A stretch of 64,000 bases of DNA from Halogeometricum sp. S3BR5-2 (lineage in GTDB: Archaea > Halobacteriota > Halobacteria > Halobacteriales > Haloferacaceae), in contig NZ_JAMQOQ010000003.1 of the NCBI RefSeq assembly GCF_031624635.1, positions 186,001-250,000 of the forward strand. Direction: 5' to 3'. The number at the start of each line of letters is the position of its first letter. Position 1 is the stretch's first letter. Positions 54,213 to 61,966 of the stretch are shown here, piece by piece. The translations under genes and the position numbers were made by a program. The notes below the pieces were generated by a model. The model made no database searches. It was given only the letters and a program-made list of their open reading frames with translations, and had not been told where the DNA came from.

Positions 54213-56657
54213 CTAGTCGCGGCGGGTCGCCAGCAGGGCCGCGGCCAGCAGCGCCGTCACGGCGACGACCACGCCGAACCCGGGCGTGCTACCCCCGGTC
54301 GTCGTGGGGGTGCTCGTCGCGGTTTCGGTCGGGGTGTCCGTCGGCGTCGCCGTCGGCGTGTCCGTCGACGTATCCGTCGGCGTGTCCGTCGTCATCGGCG
54401 TGTCCATGGGCGTATCCGAGGGCGTCGGCGTCGTCTGGTTGACGATGACGCCGTCCTCGTTCGCCAGGTCGTCTCCGCCGCTACGAACGGTTATCTCGAA
54501 CTCGGTTCCGGCCTCGATGTCGGAGGTGTCGAACGTCGTGGTGACGGACCCGTTCGCGGTCGTCTCCACGGTGTTCGAGAGCAGGAACGCGGAGTCCGAG
54601 GCCGAACTGCGCAGACGGACGCTGACTTCCGACCCGCCCGCGAGGTTCGTGTCGAACCGAACGGTCGCCTCTTCGGACCGGACGACCTCGTACTGGTCGT
54701 CGTCGTTCAGGTCGAGGTCGGCGTCGGGCTCTTCGACCGTGAACGCGGTCGAGACGCGTTCTTCCTCGTCTTCGTCGACGTAGTCGATCACGTCCTCGCC
54801 CTCTTCACCGACGCGGAAGTACGCCTGGTACTCCGCGTCCTCGTCGAGGTCGAGTTGGTCGGTCTCGAAGACGACGAAGAACTGGTTCTCGGCGACGGAG
54901 TCGTCGCGGTAGATGGCCGCGTTACCGCCGTCGAAGTCGATGGACTCCTCGTCGGCGTTCGCACCCGCGTCGGACTCCTCGATGCCGAGGAAGACGCCGT
55001 TCTCTTGGAGGGAGTCGATGTCGTCGTCGTCGATGATGCCGCTGACGCCGCTGGCGGTGACGCGCACGACGAGGCGGTCGCCGAGCGCGACCGTGTCGCT
55101 CTGGTTGGCGCTCTCGATGAGTTCCTCGGTGTCGTCGAAGCCGTCGGCGCTCCCGCCGGGAGCGGTCAGCGTGCTGATGCCGTCCGTGCTACGTCCGACG
55201 AGGTCGAGGACGGCGACGTCCTGTTCGTCCTCGACTTCGTCCTCGTCGGCGTTGTACTGCAGCGACGTGCTGGCCCGGAGGTCGTAGTCGCCGGGTTCGA
55301 GACGGTTGTCGACCGCGCCGTCGAGACGGTCTCCCTCGGTCACCTCAATGTCCTCGGTGACCGTCTCGATTTCGTCGTCCTCGCTCACGAGTTCGAACGG
55401 ATCGGTGTCCTCCTCGCTTCCGGTGAACGTGTTAAAGGAGAACGTCACCTCGCCGTCGTCGTCGTCGTCGTTCAGCCGGACGGCTTCGAGGTAGTTGACG
55501 TCGTCACCGCCGATGAAGACGTACGCCTGATCGGTGTCTTCCATCTGGACGGTGATTTCGGCGAGGTCACCGACCTCTTCGGTGTACGTCGACTGCGAGA
55601 AGTCGATGTTGCGGTTCTCCTCGCCGATTTCGAGCGTGTCGGAGTCGGACGCGGTCGTGTCCGTCACCTGGAACTCGAAGTCGTACTCGCCGGCGTCGAT
55701 GTCGTCCGTCACCTCGGCGGTGATGGTCGCGTCGGTGTCGCCTTCGAGGTAGACGCTGTCGTCCTCTTCGTTCGTGGCGACGTACTCGTTCGCGTCGCCG
55801 AACATGATCTCCAGTTCGTCGGCGTCGAGACCGTCGGCGCTGACCTCGACGAGGTAGTCGCCGCGGCCGGACTCGAAGTCGAGTTCGACCTCGTCGTTCT
55901 GCGTGACCGAGTCCTCGTCCCACTCCGCGGTGAGGTCCTGCTCGGCTATCTCGAAGAAGATGCCGTCGTCGAACCCGCCGTCACCCATGACGACGTAGTC
56001 TCCGTCGAGGTCCGAGGTGTCGATTTCGACGTAGCCGTTCTCGGGGTTGAGTTGGGAGATGAAGCTGGTCTCCTCGTTACTGCGGTCCTCGACCTCGCGG
56101 AGGACGAGGTCACCGGACAGAGAGCTCACGTCCACGTGGACGGTCTCGCCCTGGAAGTTGACGGACTCGACTTCGTTCGCCGTGAGGTTGAACTGGGCGG
56201 TTTCCCCGTCGGTCCCGTCGCCGTCGACGGTGAGGTCGTACTCGCCGAGGTCATCGAGTTCGGCCTCGCTCGTGTCGTACACGAGCGTCGCCGTCACCGT
56301 GACCGTCTCCTCGGCGTCGCCGTTGTTCTGAACCGTGAACTCGGCGACGCCGTCGTCGACGGATTTATCGGAGACGGAGAAGTCCTCGCTCCCGTCGAGC
56401 GTCACACCGACCGCCAAGAGGTCGGTGTTCGGGATGTCGTTCGTGTCGATGCTGATGTCTTCGCTCTCATCCTCGTCGAGCGTCGTCTCGAACTCGACGA
56501 CCTGCCTCGCGGTGTCCTGCCCGACGGCGACGTCTTCGACGTTCTCGTCGTCAACGGTGGCCGTGTCGATGGCGCTGACCGTACCGACGCCAGCGAAGAC
56601 GGACATGACCACGAGCGCCGCCATGAGGAGGGCACGCATGTCGTTTGTTTTTGTCAT
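54213..56657 (-). CDS. S-layer glycoprotein-like surface protein with PGF-CTERM
   Basis: An 814-residue, extremely acidic secreted protein. The signal peptide is MTKTNDMRALLMAALVVMSV..., closely resembling haloarchaeal S-layer glycoproteins. Beta-rich immunoglobulin-like domains run through the middle. Near the C-terminus is a Thr/Pro-rich tract (about residues 735-785, TDTPTDTSTDTPTATPT), the usual O-glycosylation stalk, then TPGFGVVVAVTALLAAALLATRRD, a PGF-CTERM signal for archaeosortase processing and lipid anchoring. N-glycosylation sequons (NLT, NQS, NGS, NQT) are present. It is probably the S-layer protein or a paralog. Confidence 0.88.
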   Translation of the reverse strand: MTKTNDMRALLMAALVVMSVFAGVGTVSAIDTATVDDENVEDVAVGQDTARQVVEFETTLDEDESEDISIDTNDIPNTDLLAVGVTLDGSEDFSVSDKSVDDGVAEFTVQNNGDAEETVTVTATLVYDTSEAELDDLGEYDLTVDGDGTDGETAQFNLTANEVESVNFQGETVHVDVSSLSGDLVLREVEDRSNEETSFISQLNPENGYVEIDTSDLDGDYVVMGDGGFDDGIFFEIAEQDLTAEWDEDSVTQNDEVELDFESGRGDYLVEVSADGLDADELEIMFGDANEYVATNEEDDSVYLEGDTDATITAEVTDDIDAGEYDFEFQVTDTTASDSDTLEIGEENRNIDFSQSTYTEEVGDLAEITVQMEDTDQAYVFIGGDDVNYLEAVRLNDDDDDGEVTFSFNTFTGSEEDTDPFELVSEDDEIETVTEDIEVTEGDRLDGAVDNRLEPGDYDLRASTSLQYNADEDEVEDEQDVAVLDLVGRSTDGISTLTAPGGSADGFDDTEELIESANQSDTVALGDRLVVRVTASGVSGIIDDDDIDSLQENGVFLGIEESDAGANADEESIDFDGGNAAIYRDDSVAENQFFVVFETDQLDLDEDAEYQAYFRVGEEGEDVIDYVDEDEEERVSTAFTVEEPDADLDLNDDDQYEVVRSEEATVRFDTNLAGGSEVSVRLRSSASDSAFLLSNTVETTANGSVTTTFDTSDIEAGTEFEITVRSGGDDLANEDGVIVNQTTPTPSDTPMDTPMTTDTPTDTSTDTPTATPTDTPTETATSTPTTTGGSTPGFGVVVAVTALLAAALLATRRD

Positions 56658-57461
56658 AGTTTGCTGTTATCTTGGTAGCGTGACCGACTTCCTACTACCC
56701 CACGAAGCCGGAAGGGTCGAATTCCCGTCATCACACTATCAGATGCCAACTCTAAATCGTGCATTCGTTGATAAATATTTTCTGTATCGTGGACCTGTCG
56801 TCCGGTCGCCGTCGTCCGGAGGCGCTTCGAGTAGACGTAATTGAAGATATCAATCTAGGTAATTCGGGGAGTGTTTATTTCATTAGTATTGTTCATTTGT
56901 GTCAGATTTATGCCGTATAGATAACAGATTGTATCTTATCTCGCCGCATTTTGTTAGAGTTTTCAAAATTTTTAGAAAGTTCTTCTTCAGATTATCATAT
57001 TCAATATTCGCGTGGCGAAATGGGCTACTGGGAGAGGAAATGGACCGAGGCGAGAGCATCCGTCTGTGATACCAAAAGAGAAGGAATATTAGCACGAGAG
57101 AGAAAAGTAATCAGACAGCGAACGTGAGAAAAAGCGGAGTGCCATCAAATCTGGAGGCGGAGGGAACGAGGACGAGAGTAGCGCTTGGCGCCAGATAGTG
57201 GTCCGAGCGAAAGTCGCGTCCGCTTTGAGGGCACAAAGCGAGGAGTTCGGCGGATGAGAGAGCACCGTTTCGGCCAGCTATTACAGAGTTACATTCGTAA
57301 CGTACTTATCGCAAGAGGTCCGCTTCTGGATTTGATAACGGAGAAAGTGTAGAAGTTGTACAACCAGATATATTTTTGAACCGCTACGGGTAATCGAGCA
57401 GGTGGCGGTTTACCGAAGGGCGAGAGGACGGCGAGAAGGGCGCGAGCGGGGAGCCGACGCG
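56658..57461. other. AT-rich gene-free region upstream of the surface-protein gene
   Basis: About 800 bases, unusually AT-rich from 56760 to 57120. The first 125 bases hold the long leader and promoter of the surface-protein gene. The rest contains no credible ORF; small palindromes GTTACATTCGTAAC (57288-57301) and GTTGTACAAC (57355-57364) are present, along with the 3' end of the ASRP gene. No RNA gene recognised. Confidence 0.5.
56771..56780 (-). promoter_or_regulatory. TATA element of the surface-protein gene
   Basis: On the minus strand AAATATTTAT forms a strong archaeal TATA box about 118 bases before the start codon. Transcription would begin near 56750, leaving a leader of roughly 90 bases, which is long for a haloarchaeon, although S-layer genes are known to have long leaders. 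Confidence 0.6.
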
Positions 57462-59405
57462 CTATATTTCTTGGACGCGTTCGTAGTCGTCGTCCAGCGC
57501 CGCCGCGTCCTCGGGGAGGAGTGCGGCGACGGTGTAGTCGGCGTACTCGCTGATGTAGTCGACGAGTTGGGCGATGCGTCCCGAGTCGATGGCCTCCAAG
57601 GAGTCGAGCAGGATGAACGGCACCGTCTCGTGCACGTCGTGGACGAGGTAGCCCGCGAGTGCGAAGACGAGTCCGGTGACCTCGCGTTCGCTCTCGGAGA
57701 GGTGGTCGATGGTGTCCTCGTAGGTGGCGCCGTTGTCGGCGCTCCGGATGATGTGCATGTCGAACATCGACTTCTGCACCTTCCGGCGACCCTCGCGGAC
57801 GGTCTGCTCGGTGCGCTCGATCCAGATGCGGTCGAGGTTACCGTAGTCGAGGATGTCGAGGACGGTGTCCATGTGACCGTTGAACTCCTCGATGGCCTCG
57901 GACTCGATGCGTTCGATTCTCGTTCGGAGGTCCGCGAGTTCGTCGGCTATCTCCTCGCGGCGTCGCTCCAGTTCGTCGCGGTCGTCGAACCGGGATTCGA
58001 CCGACTCGATCTCCGACTCCGTCGAGTCGAGGTCGTTCTCCAGTCGACCGATCTCGAACTCGAGTTGGTTCGCCTCGCGGTGGCGTTCGAGGATATCGCC
58101 GTAGTCGCGGGATTCGAGCTCTTCGACCTCCGACTCCAGCGTCTCCACGCGGCCGGTGAGTTCCTCGCGCTCGTCTTTCAGCGACTCGCGTCGGTCCCGG
58201 CGGCGGTCGAGTTCCTGGTCGATGCTCTGGACGCGGTCGTCGAGTTGGCCGCGGCGTCGGTGGAGTTGCTCGAGTTCGTTCCGCTCGTCTTCGAGGTCGT
58301 CGATCTGGTCGCGCAGGTCGTTGCGCTGGTCGAGTTTCTCTCGGCGGAGCGACCGGAGGCGGTCGACCGTCTCCTCGATCTGGCTCGTCTCGACCTCGGT
58401 GCCGCACGTCCAGCAGACGACGGTGTCCGACTCGACGAGGGCGTCGGTGACCGAACCGCCTCCGTCCTCGTCGCGGAGGGCGGCGGCGACGTCCGCGCTC
58501 GTCCCCTCCAGCATGTCCTCGTTGAACTGGATGACCGTCTGAAGTTGGTTGACGCTGGAGTCGACCCGCTGCATCCGGTCGCGGAGGTCGGCTATCTGCG
58601 TCTCGATTTCGTCACTCTCGTCGAGTTCGTCGGGAATCTCCGCGCGTTCGGTCGTGAGTTCGTCGCGCTCGGATTCGAGCGCCTCGATGCTCTCCCCTTC
58701 GGCGTCGATGTCGTACCGGACGTCCTCGAGGTCCGAGCGCGCCTCCTTGAGGTCGTCGAGTCGAGATTCCAACTCGTCGCGGTCGTCGCGCGACTGTTCG
58801 ATGTTGGCGTCGGCCTCCTCTATCTCCGCTTCTTTCTCCTCTAACTCGGCGCGCTTCTCCTCGATCTGCTCTTTCAGCGAGCGCCGCTCCTCCTCGAGTT
58901 CGGGGAGTCGCCCGTCCAGCGAGTCGAGGTCGGATATCTCGTTGTCGACCTCTCGTTTTTCCTCTTCGAGTTCGCGAATCTGCGTCTGGATGGCGTCGGT
59001 GTCGATGGGCCGCATGATGAGTTCGCGGAGGTCGTCGCCGCGAGCGACGGCCTGCCGGGACTCGTTCGATTCCAAGAGGAACGCGAACAGGTCGGCGAGC
59101 GTCGCGTCTTCGAGGTACGGGTCGCCCTCGGTGACAATAGTGCTTCCGCGCCGCTTCAGCGTCCGGGTGTAGGTTCGGTCTCCGACGGTGAGGCTCACGG
59201 AGCCCTCGTCGGCGTCGCCTTTCAGCGACGCTCTGTCGCTGCCGAGAGCCGCCATGATGGACTGTAAGAGGGACGTTCGGTTCGTCGCGTTCCGGCCCGC
59301 GAGCGCCGTGACGCCGGGGCCGAACTCGACCGTCGTCTCCCCGATACCGCCGATGTTCTCGACGTGGAGCGTGACGGCCTCTGCTGCAGACTGTGCCTGA
59401 CTCAT
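57462..59405 (-). CDS. Archaea-specific SMC-related protein (ASRP/Sph type)
   Basis: A 647-residue Rad50/SMC-like ATPase. N-terminal head with Walker A GRNATNRTSLLQSIMAALG, long coiled-coil arms (about residues 130-560), a central zinc hook CWTCG near residue 330, and a C-terminal head with LSESEREVTGLVFALAGYLVHDVHE (signature) and VPFILLDSLEAID (Walker B). It matches the haloarchaeal ASRP family by its NATNRTS P-loop. It is followed upstream on the same strand by rdfA; a similar pair affects cell shape in Haloferax. It likely acts in chromosome organisation or shape control. Confidence 0.92.
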   Translation of the reverse strand: MSQAQSAAEAVTLHVENIGGIGETTVEFGPGVTALAGRNATNRTSLLQSIMAALGSDRASLKGDADEGSVSLTVGDRTYTRTLKRRGSTIVTEGDPYLEDATLADLFAFLLESNESRQAVARGDDLRELIMRPIDTDAIQTQIRELEEEKREVDNEISDLDSLDGRLPELEEERRSLKEQIEEKRAELEEKEAEIEEADANIEQSRDDRDELESRLDDLKEARSDLEDVRYDIDAEGESIEALESERDELTTERAEIPDELDESDEIETQIADLRDRMQRVDSSVNQLQTVIQFNEDMLEGTSADVAAALRDEDGGGSVTDALVESDTVVCWTCGTEVETSQIEETVDRLRSLRREKLDQRNDLRDQIDDLEDERNELEQLHRRRGQLDDRVQSIDQELDRRRDRRESLKDEREELTGRVETLESEVEELESRDYGDILERHREANQLEFEIGRLENDLDSTESEIESVESRFDDRDELERRREEIADELADLRTRIERIESEAIEEFNGHMDTVLDILDYGNLDRIWIERTEQTVREGRRKVQKSMFDMHIIRSADNGATYEDTIDHLSESEREVTGLVFALAGYLVHDVHETVPFILLDSLEAIDSGRIAQLVDYISEYADYTVAALLPEDAAALDDDYERVQEI

Positions 59406-59428
59406 AAACGGTAGAACTGGGCGAGAGC

Positions 59429-59436
59429 ATATAATA
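59429..59436 (-). promoter_or_regulatory. TATA element of the ASRP gene
   Basis: TATTATAT on the minus strand is centred 27 bases before the ATG at 59405, the spacing of a leaderless haloarchaeal transcript. So ASRP has its own promoter although rdfA lies upstream. Confidence 0.7.
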
Positions 59437-59543
59437 CTTCAGTACACGCACGAAAGGCGTTACAGAAATACCGCTGTAAGGTTATCGGACGCTGACGCCG
59501 TCGAACCGGCGTCGTCGGCGCCTCGAGGCTCGGAAAAGAGGAG

Positions 59544-60209
59544 TCACTCCGTCGTGCTCGTCTCGCCCGCGGCGGCGGCGAGTTCGCCCCCGCACTCGCA
59601 ATGCCCCGCCTCCAAGAGGTCCTGCACGTCGTACTGCGTCCCGCAGTCGCGGCAGAACACGCGGACGTCGACGAGCACCTCGAACTCGCCGATCTGGATC
59701 CGGTCGGTGTTCGCCAAGTTCTCGACGATGTTCTCGGAGACGGCGGCCGTCCTGCTCCGGAGTCGCTGGATGGTGTCGAGACCCTTCTGCACGCGGTCCT
59801 CGTCCGTCTGTTCGTCGCGCTTGACGCCGCGGTACTTCGTCAGGTAGGTGTGTATCGCCTGGTGGGAGACGAAGTTCTTCTGCAGGTCGTCGATATCGAT
59901 ATCCTCGCGCTCGAGCGTCTGCTTGGCCTGCGTCCGCATCCCACTGGAGACGTCGTCGTCGGTCAACAACCGGTAGGTGTTGGCGACTTCGCCGTCGAGC
60001 GGATTCATCCCCGCGTCGACCATCACCGCGCGAAGCAGCCGTCGGTTGAAGTCGTCGGCGAGTTCGCGCAGGCTCAGACGGTCGTCCCGACCCGCCGTCC
60101 ACAGGTTCTCCAGTCGTTCGCCCTCCCCGTCGAGGCCGTACTCGTCGATGAGTCGGCGGACTTTGCTTCGGCGCCCACGTTTCGCCGTCTCGTTCTCCTC
60201 ACTACTCAT
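59544..60209 (-). CDS. rdfA: Rod-determining factor RdfA
   Basis: A 221-residue protein from ATG 60209 (MSSEENETAKRGRRSKVRRLIDEYGL). The N-terminal helical DNA-binding-like region contains LRELADDFNRRLLRAVMVDAGM, and the middle has VSHQAIHTYLTKYRGVKRDE. The C-terminal zinc ribbon is VFCRDCGTQYDVQDLLEAGHCECGG. This architecture is the RdfA family, needed for rod shape in Haloferax volcanii. It is upstream of an SMC-like gene, as in that genome. The extra N-terminal frame upstream is not family-like. Confidence 0.92.
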   Translation of the reverse strand: MSSEENETAKRGRRSKVRRLIDEYGLDGEGERLENLWTAGRDDRLSLRELADDFNRRLLRAVMVDAGMNPLDGEVANTYRLLTDDDVSSGMRTQAKQTLEREDIDIDDLQKNFVSHQAIHTYLTKYRGVKRDEQTDEDRVQKGLDTIQRLRSRTAAVSENIVENLANTDRIQIGEFEVLVDVRVFCRDCGTQYDVQDLLEAGHCECGGELAAAAGETSTTE

Positions 60210-60237
60210 TGAACGGTAGAGACGAGAGGGCGAGCCA

Positions 60238-60246
60238 GTAAATACG
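60238..60246 (-). promoter_or_regulatory. TATA-like element of rdfA
   Basis: GTATTTACT on the minus strand is centred about 33 bases before the rdfA ATG, allowing a leader of a few bases. The same 9-mer, AACGGTAGA on the plus strand, lies directly before the start codons of both rdfA (60212-60220) and ASRP (59407-59415). Confidence 0.5.
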
Positions 60247-60392
60247 TTCCGCCTCGCTGCCCGGCCGGTCGGGGCGCGATTCGGCCGAATTCGAACGAGG
60301 CGCGACCGAGTTCGGCCGAGCACGACCGAGCGTGGCCGAACGTCCCCGAACCCGACGCGTTGGGGAGACGAAACGAGTTGGAGATCGGAGCG

Positions 60393-60815
60393 TCAGGACG
60401 TCTCCAGTTCTCGGAGTAGCCGCCGAACGTGTCCGACCGAGTAGGAGACGCCGAACGTGCGTTCGACGTGGTCTCGGACGAGTTCGGGAGTCCACTGGTC
60501 GCCGTCGTACCCCTGTTCGGTCGGGTCCGCGTCGAGGTGGTCCCGCAGTCGTCGTCGGTCCGCCGAATCGAGCTTCCGGGGGCGGCCCGGGCGGTCCTCG
60601 TCGGTTATCGCCTCGGTCACCGGTTCCGCCTCGAACCGGTCGAGCCAGTAGTAGAGCGTCGAGCGGGGGATTCCGTAGCGCTCCGCGAGGACGGACACCG
60701 CGACGCCGTCGAGGTAGTCCAGGGCGACGACGAGTCGCTTCGCCTCCTTCGCCGACTCCGCGTCCGCGAGCGCGCGACGAAGTTCGTCCGGGTCCACGTC
60801 GTCGAGCTTGACCAT
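60393..60815 (-). CDS. IS630-type helix-turn-helix protein without DDE domain
   Basis: A 140-residue protein. It contains two HTH units: KRLVVALDYLDGVAVSVLAERYGIPRSTLYYWLDRFE (read in parts) and a winged part DQWTPELVRDHVERTFGVSYSVGHVRRLLREL. This is the DNA-binding head of IS630/homeodomain-like transposases; it stops where the catalytic DDE domain would begin. It could be a transposase remnant or a standalone DNA-binding protein. Codon use looks normal and there is no frame damage, so it may be functional. It lies at the edge of the origin. Confidence 0.75.
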   Translation of the reverse strand: MVKLDDVDPDELRRALADAESAKEAKRLVVALDYLDGVAVSVLAERYGIPRSTLYYWLDRFEAEPVTEAITDEDRPGRPRKLDSADRRRLRDHLDADPTEQGYDGDQWTPELVRDHVERTFGVSYSVGHVRRLLRELETS

Positions 60816-60897
60816 GTTCGGCGCACTCGGGGGCCGAACTTAACTCTAAGCACTTTCGTCGACGAAAGGCGATACGGAGGCGCAGCGTTACGAGGAG

Positions 60898-60917
60898 AAC
60901 AGCGGACGAGGTGGTGT
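60898..60917 (+). repeat. Origin box copy (two mismatches)
   Basis: AACAGCGGACGAGGTGGTGT, same orientation as the 30.43-kb element; two mismatches from consensus. It is the outermost box on the left of the origin. Confidence 0.7.
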
Positions 60918-61050
60918 TCGAGAAACGGTCGCATTCGGTTCGTGGGGCGGCGGTAACTGCGAGTTCGAGTCAGACACGTGATTCAATTCGGAGCAGTTTC
61001 GGGACGGATTCGACGAGTGGTCCGACGGCCCCAGTCCGTCTCCGTCGTCC

Positions 61051-61070
61051 ACACCACCGTGTCCGCCGTT
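61051..61070 (-). repeat. Origin box copy (one mismatch)
   Basis: ACACCACCGTGTCCGCCGTT on the plus strand, i.e. the consensus on the minus strand with one mismatch. Confidence 0.8.
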
Positions 61071-61257
61071 CCGGTCGGTAGGCTGCTCTCGATACTCGTG
61101 ACCGACTGGGGACGTCGATGCTTCCTCACCCGTTCGACAGCCCGGCTCAGTCGAATCGAATTCGGACCCGGACACCACGCTGTCCTGAGTAACACCTACG
61201 AAACACCCTGAAATTCACGAATCCGGAGCGACCGTCGGTCGGACGCCCCCGTCGTCG

Positions 61258-61277
61258 ACTCCACCGTGTCCGGAGTA
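61258..61277 (-). repeat. Origin box copy (degenerate)
   Basis: ACTCCACCGTGTCCGGAGTA keeps the CCACCGTGTCCG core but differs at four positions. A still weaker relative is at 61172-61191. Confidence 0.45.
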
Positions 61278-61341
61278 GTACCACCGAATCCAGAGCAATC
61301 GAACCACCCTCCGTGAGGTGCCCGTCGCAGCTTCCCAACCC

Positions 61342-61361
61342 ACACCACCGTGTCCGCTGTT
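61342..61361 (-). repeat. Origin box copy (perfect)
   Basis: ACACCACCGTGTCCGCTGTT, the exact reverse complement of the element at 30428-30447. Confidence 0.85.
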
Positions 61362-61585
61362 CTTCGGTGACGAGGAGTAGTCGGCGGTGGGGCCGGGTTC
61401 GACGACGCATCTCCGGTCACTCGAGAAATCGTCGGCGAGAGTCGGAGCAGAGAAAGCCATCCTGCCGGCCGAACTCTCGGACCGAGCATTCCGAATTCAC
61501 GGTTTAGAAGACATCTACTGGCGTTTCAGAGACCATCTATCCTCGGAGGCCCTCGTTCGCCCGCTATCCTCGCTCTCCCACACCC

Positions 61586-61605
61586 CCTCCACCGTGTCCG
61601 CTGTT
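61586..61605 (-). repeat. Origin box copy (two mismatches)
   Basis: CCTCCACCGTGTCCGCTGTT keeps the whole CCACCGTGTCCGCTGTT core; only two of the first three bases differ. Confidence 0.8.
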
Positions 61606-61909
61606 CTGCCCGTCCGAGAGGGGGGTGGGGTGGGCCGCGAAGTCGCCTCCTTCCACGGGAGGCGACGACGATGCGCGAGAGCAGTCGACGATTTCTCGGC
61701 CTAGATCGGTCTAGAGTGTCGAACTCGTTCGTTTCCTCTCTCGTTCTCTACTCTAAGAGGACTACGGAGTAACTTGTGTGACTAGAATATAAAGCTGTCG
61801 GTATAAAGAGACCGCCGTCGCGACCGGCACCACCCCCCACCCCTACTCACGCCGGAACTCCGGACAAAGTGGAGGGGGTGTGTTATCGCCGCTCTTTATA
61901 TACTCACAG

Positions 61910-61939
61910 AACAGCGGACACTCCGGACGCGGTGGTTTT
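61910..61939 (+). repeat. Split origin box overlapping the orc promoter
   Basis: AACAGCGGACA (61910-61920) is followed by CTCCGGACGCGGTGGTTTT, so the left part of the box is joined to a shifted right part. It runs into the TATA element of the orc gene, in the orientation of the other plus-strand boxes. Confidence 0.7.
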
Positions 61940-61942
61940 ATC
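61936..61942 (+). promoter_or_regulatory. TATA element of the orc gene
   Basis: TTTTATC is centred 28 bases before the ATG at 61967, as for a leaderless transcript. It directly abuts the split origin box, so Orc binding there should affect its own expression. Confidence 0.6.
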
Positions 61943-61966
61943 AACGACGCCTGTGAGAGCGTGTCT

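Larger units (their letters stand above)
60816..61966. other. Replication-origin intergenic region
   Basis: About 1.15 kb without a gene, ending at the Orc start. It carries five good or fair copies of a 20-bp box plus a weak one, and an AT-rich patch at 61770-61815 (gactagaatataaagctg, ggtataaagag) that could open first. Short ORFs here are broken and repetitive. Boxes next to an orc gene define most haloarchaeal origins. Confidence 0.8.

Noticed and set aside
57288..57364. Palindromes GTTACATTCGTAAC and GTTGTACAAC upstream of nothing obvious
   Set aside because: Short, at the 3' side of ASRP and far from the surface-protein promoter; such short palindromes occur by chance in AT-rich DNA.
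61172..61191. Possible further origin box (ACACCACGCTGTCC...)
   Set aside because: Too many differences from the consensus to count separately; noted only as a weak relative.
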